Assembly (NCBI RefSeq): GCF_014646195.1 | Contig: NZ_BMMZ01000011.1 | Location: 100,357 to 164,356 of the forward strand | Direction: 5' to 3' | Origin: Microlunatus endophyticus | GTDB taxonomy: Bacteria > Actinomycetota > Actinomycetes > Propionibacteriales > Propionibacteriaceae | DNA length: 64,000 nucleotides | Part shown: piece after piece, positions 63,211-64,000 of the stretch | Position numbering within the stretch: the stretch's first letter is position 1 | Layout: each line of letters opens with the position of its first letter | Made by a program: the position numbers and the translations under genes | Notes under the pieces: model-generated | Databases searched by the model: none | Seen by the model: the letters and a program-made list of their open reading frames with translations, nothing else | Told to the model about the DNA's origin: nothing

Positions 63211-63705
63211 GTGACGGTGTTAAATGTGAACACTGAGCGACGTGGCAAGAGGTTACTGATTGTCGTGGTCCTGGCTTCGTTGTTATATGCAGGAGTCTTG
63301 CTCACGGCGTTCACAACTGTTCTCAGCAGCAGTCCTGTAGTCACGATTCCGGAGCGAGTCCTGGGTCTACCTATTTCCGATAAGTCAGACGCCACTTCGG
63401 TTGCTCAGTTGTTTCTGCGCTTGGTCGCCGAGAGAAAATTAAACCTGGCGTGTACTCAAGTGTTAGCCGCTGGACTGGTGAACCCTTGCATGGATGACCT
63501 CCAGGGTCGCGACTTTACATCGGTGTTCCGGATCGGCGATTCGATTCGAGTCGTGGATGCTTCTATGGACGGGTCCACCGCGATCGTAGATGCGGATGAT
63601 ACGCGGCCAGTGATGAAAGGGGCCTTCTCACTTGGACTGCAACAATTCGATCGACGATGGCTCGTTGAGAGTTTCGATGGAACGAGGATCACCGGATCGC
63701 CCTAG
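63211..63705 (+). CDS. Membrane-anchored hypothetical protein
   Basis: The 164-residue product has one N-terminal helix (RLLIVVVLASLLYAGVLLTAF) and an outside domain of about 120 residues with two cysteines (LACTQVLAAGLVNPC) and a strand-rich end (DRRWLVESFDGTRITGS), reminiscent of NTF2-like exported domains. The GTG start is 28 bases after the secreted-protein stop, so the two are probably one operon. Codon use includes AT-rich codons (GAAATT, TTA), unlike the core genes. Confidence 0.6.
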   Translation: MTVLNVNTERRGKRLLIVVVLASLLYAGVLLTAFTTVLSSSPVVTIPERVLGLPISDKSDATSVAQLFLRLVAERKLNLACTQVLAAGLVNPCMDDLQGRDFTSVFRIGDSIRVVDASMDGSTAIVDADDTRPVMKGAFSLGLQQFDRRWLVESFDGTRITGSP

Positions 63706-63911
63706 GTAATTGAACGTCATACTGGCTCTAGGCCAAGGTCTGCCCAATGAGCCGTAGCCCACCACCACGGTCGCGATACCTGTCAGCGGATGTGATGGAA
63801 CTCGCCTGCCGAGACAAACGCGGTCCGCTCGTGGCACTGTCCGGTCAGGGATCCTCTTGCGATGCCCGCCTCGGTCTGGATACTTCTCGATTTTCGTCAT
63901 ACATTAATTGC
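63706..63911. other. Intergenic spacer
   Basis: Nothing supported: no clear hairpin, repeat or gene is seen in this 206-base stretch before the last partial gene. Confidence 0.5.
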
Positions 63912-64000
63912 ATGGATGCTGGCGAGACCATCAACGGGAAACCCGTCACCGAAGAGCAGATCGCTGCCTGGGCTGCCGAAGCGGAGGCAGGCTACGACGT
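63912..64000 (+). CDS. Ribbon-helix-helix (CopG-like) protein, N-terminal part
   Basis: The 29 visible residues (ETINGKPVTEEQIAAWAAEA, then EAGYDV) match the start of CopG-type ribbon-helix-helix proteins that serve as antitoxins in actinobacteria. The window cuts the gene, so the DNA-binding strand and helix and any downstream toxin are not visible. No ribosome site is obvious before ATG 63912. Confidence 0.55.
   Translation, partial: MDAGETINGKPVTEEQIAAWAAEAEAGYD

Overview
This window comes from a high-GC actinobacterium, most likely of the Propionibacteriaceae/Microlunatus type. That placement is an inference from gene content and order, not a database match. The evidence is a YggT-DivIVA start, a mycothiol-dependent maleylpyruvate isomerase homologue, a PdtaR-type ANTAR regulator, and the order pyk - pdtaR - polA - rpsA - coaE - uvrB - uvrA, which is shared with mycobacteria. 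Many start codons sit 6-7 bases behind a TANNNT box, the usual sign of leaderless mRNAs in this phylum.

Region 1 (1-43.9 kb) is conserved chromosome. It holds division scaffolding (YggT end, DivIVA), a lysine-rich TraR/DksA zinc-finger protein, lspA-rluD, pyruvate kinase, a methyltransferase and a tRNA-Leu(CAA). After pdtaR and a strong terminator comes a complete branched-chain amino acid ABC importer (livK, hairpin, livHMGF). Next are an MFS exporter divergent from a double Lrp/AsnC regulator, a hotdog thioesterase, polA, small transferases, a two-component system, rpsA, coaE, a zinc-ribbon PrsW-like membrane protein, uvrB, and a TerC transporter behind a yybP-ykoY manganese riboswitch. A Tat-exported GxGYxYP protein, a metallo-hydrolase/maleylpyruvate isomerase pair, uvrA, a Rieske lipoprotein, an ArsR/SRPBCC pair with twin operators, KDPG aldolase and a flavodoxin-fold oxidoreductase complete it.

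Region 2 (about 44-62.4 kb) is an accessory island. It is a string of mostly single, unrelated genes: VOC protein, three small P-loop kinases, four APH-type phosphotransferases plus an APH(6) fragment, two GNAT acetyltransferases, an NmrA-like reductase, a VanZ protein, a HIT fragment, a Ser/Thr protein kinase, an HExxH protein, a 2H phosphoesterase and a SecDF-head protein. Many gaps carry members of a dispersed palindromic element of about 66-104 bp ending in CTGCCCGGT/ACCGGGCAG motifs. Several genes are broken: an in-frame TGA in an APH gene, a one-base deletion in a serine recombinase, a shattered methyltransferase, and an APH(6)/HIT junction. The layout resembles a cassette array without a recognisable integron integrase and is the most interesting part of the window.

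Region 3 (62.6-64 kb) looks lower in GC and carries a small secreted cysteine-containing protein, a membrane-anchored hypothetical, and the start of a ribbon-helix-helix (antitoxin-like) protein cut by the window edge.
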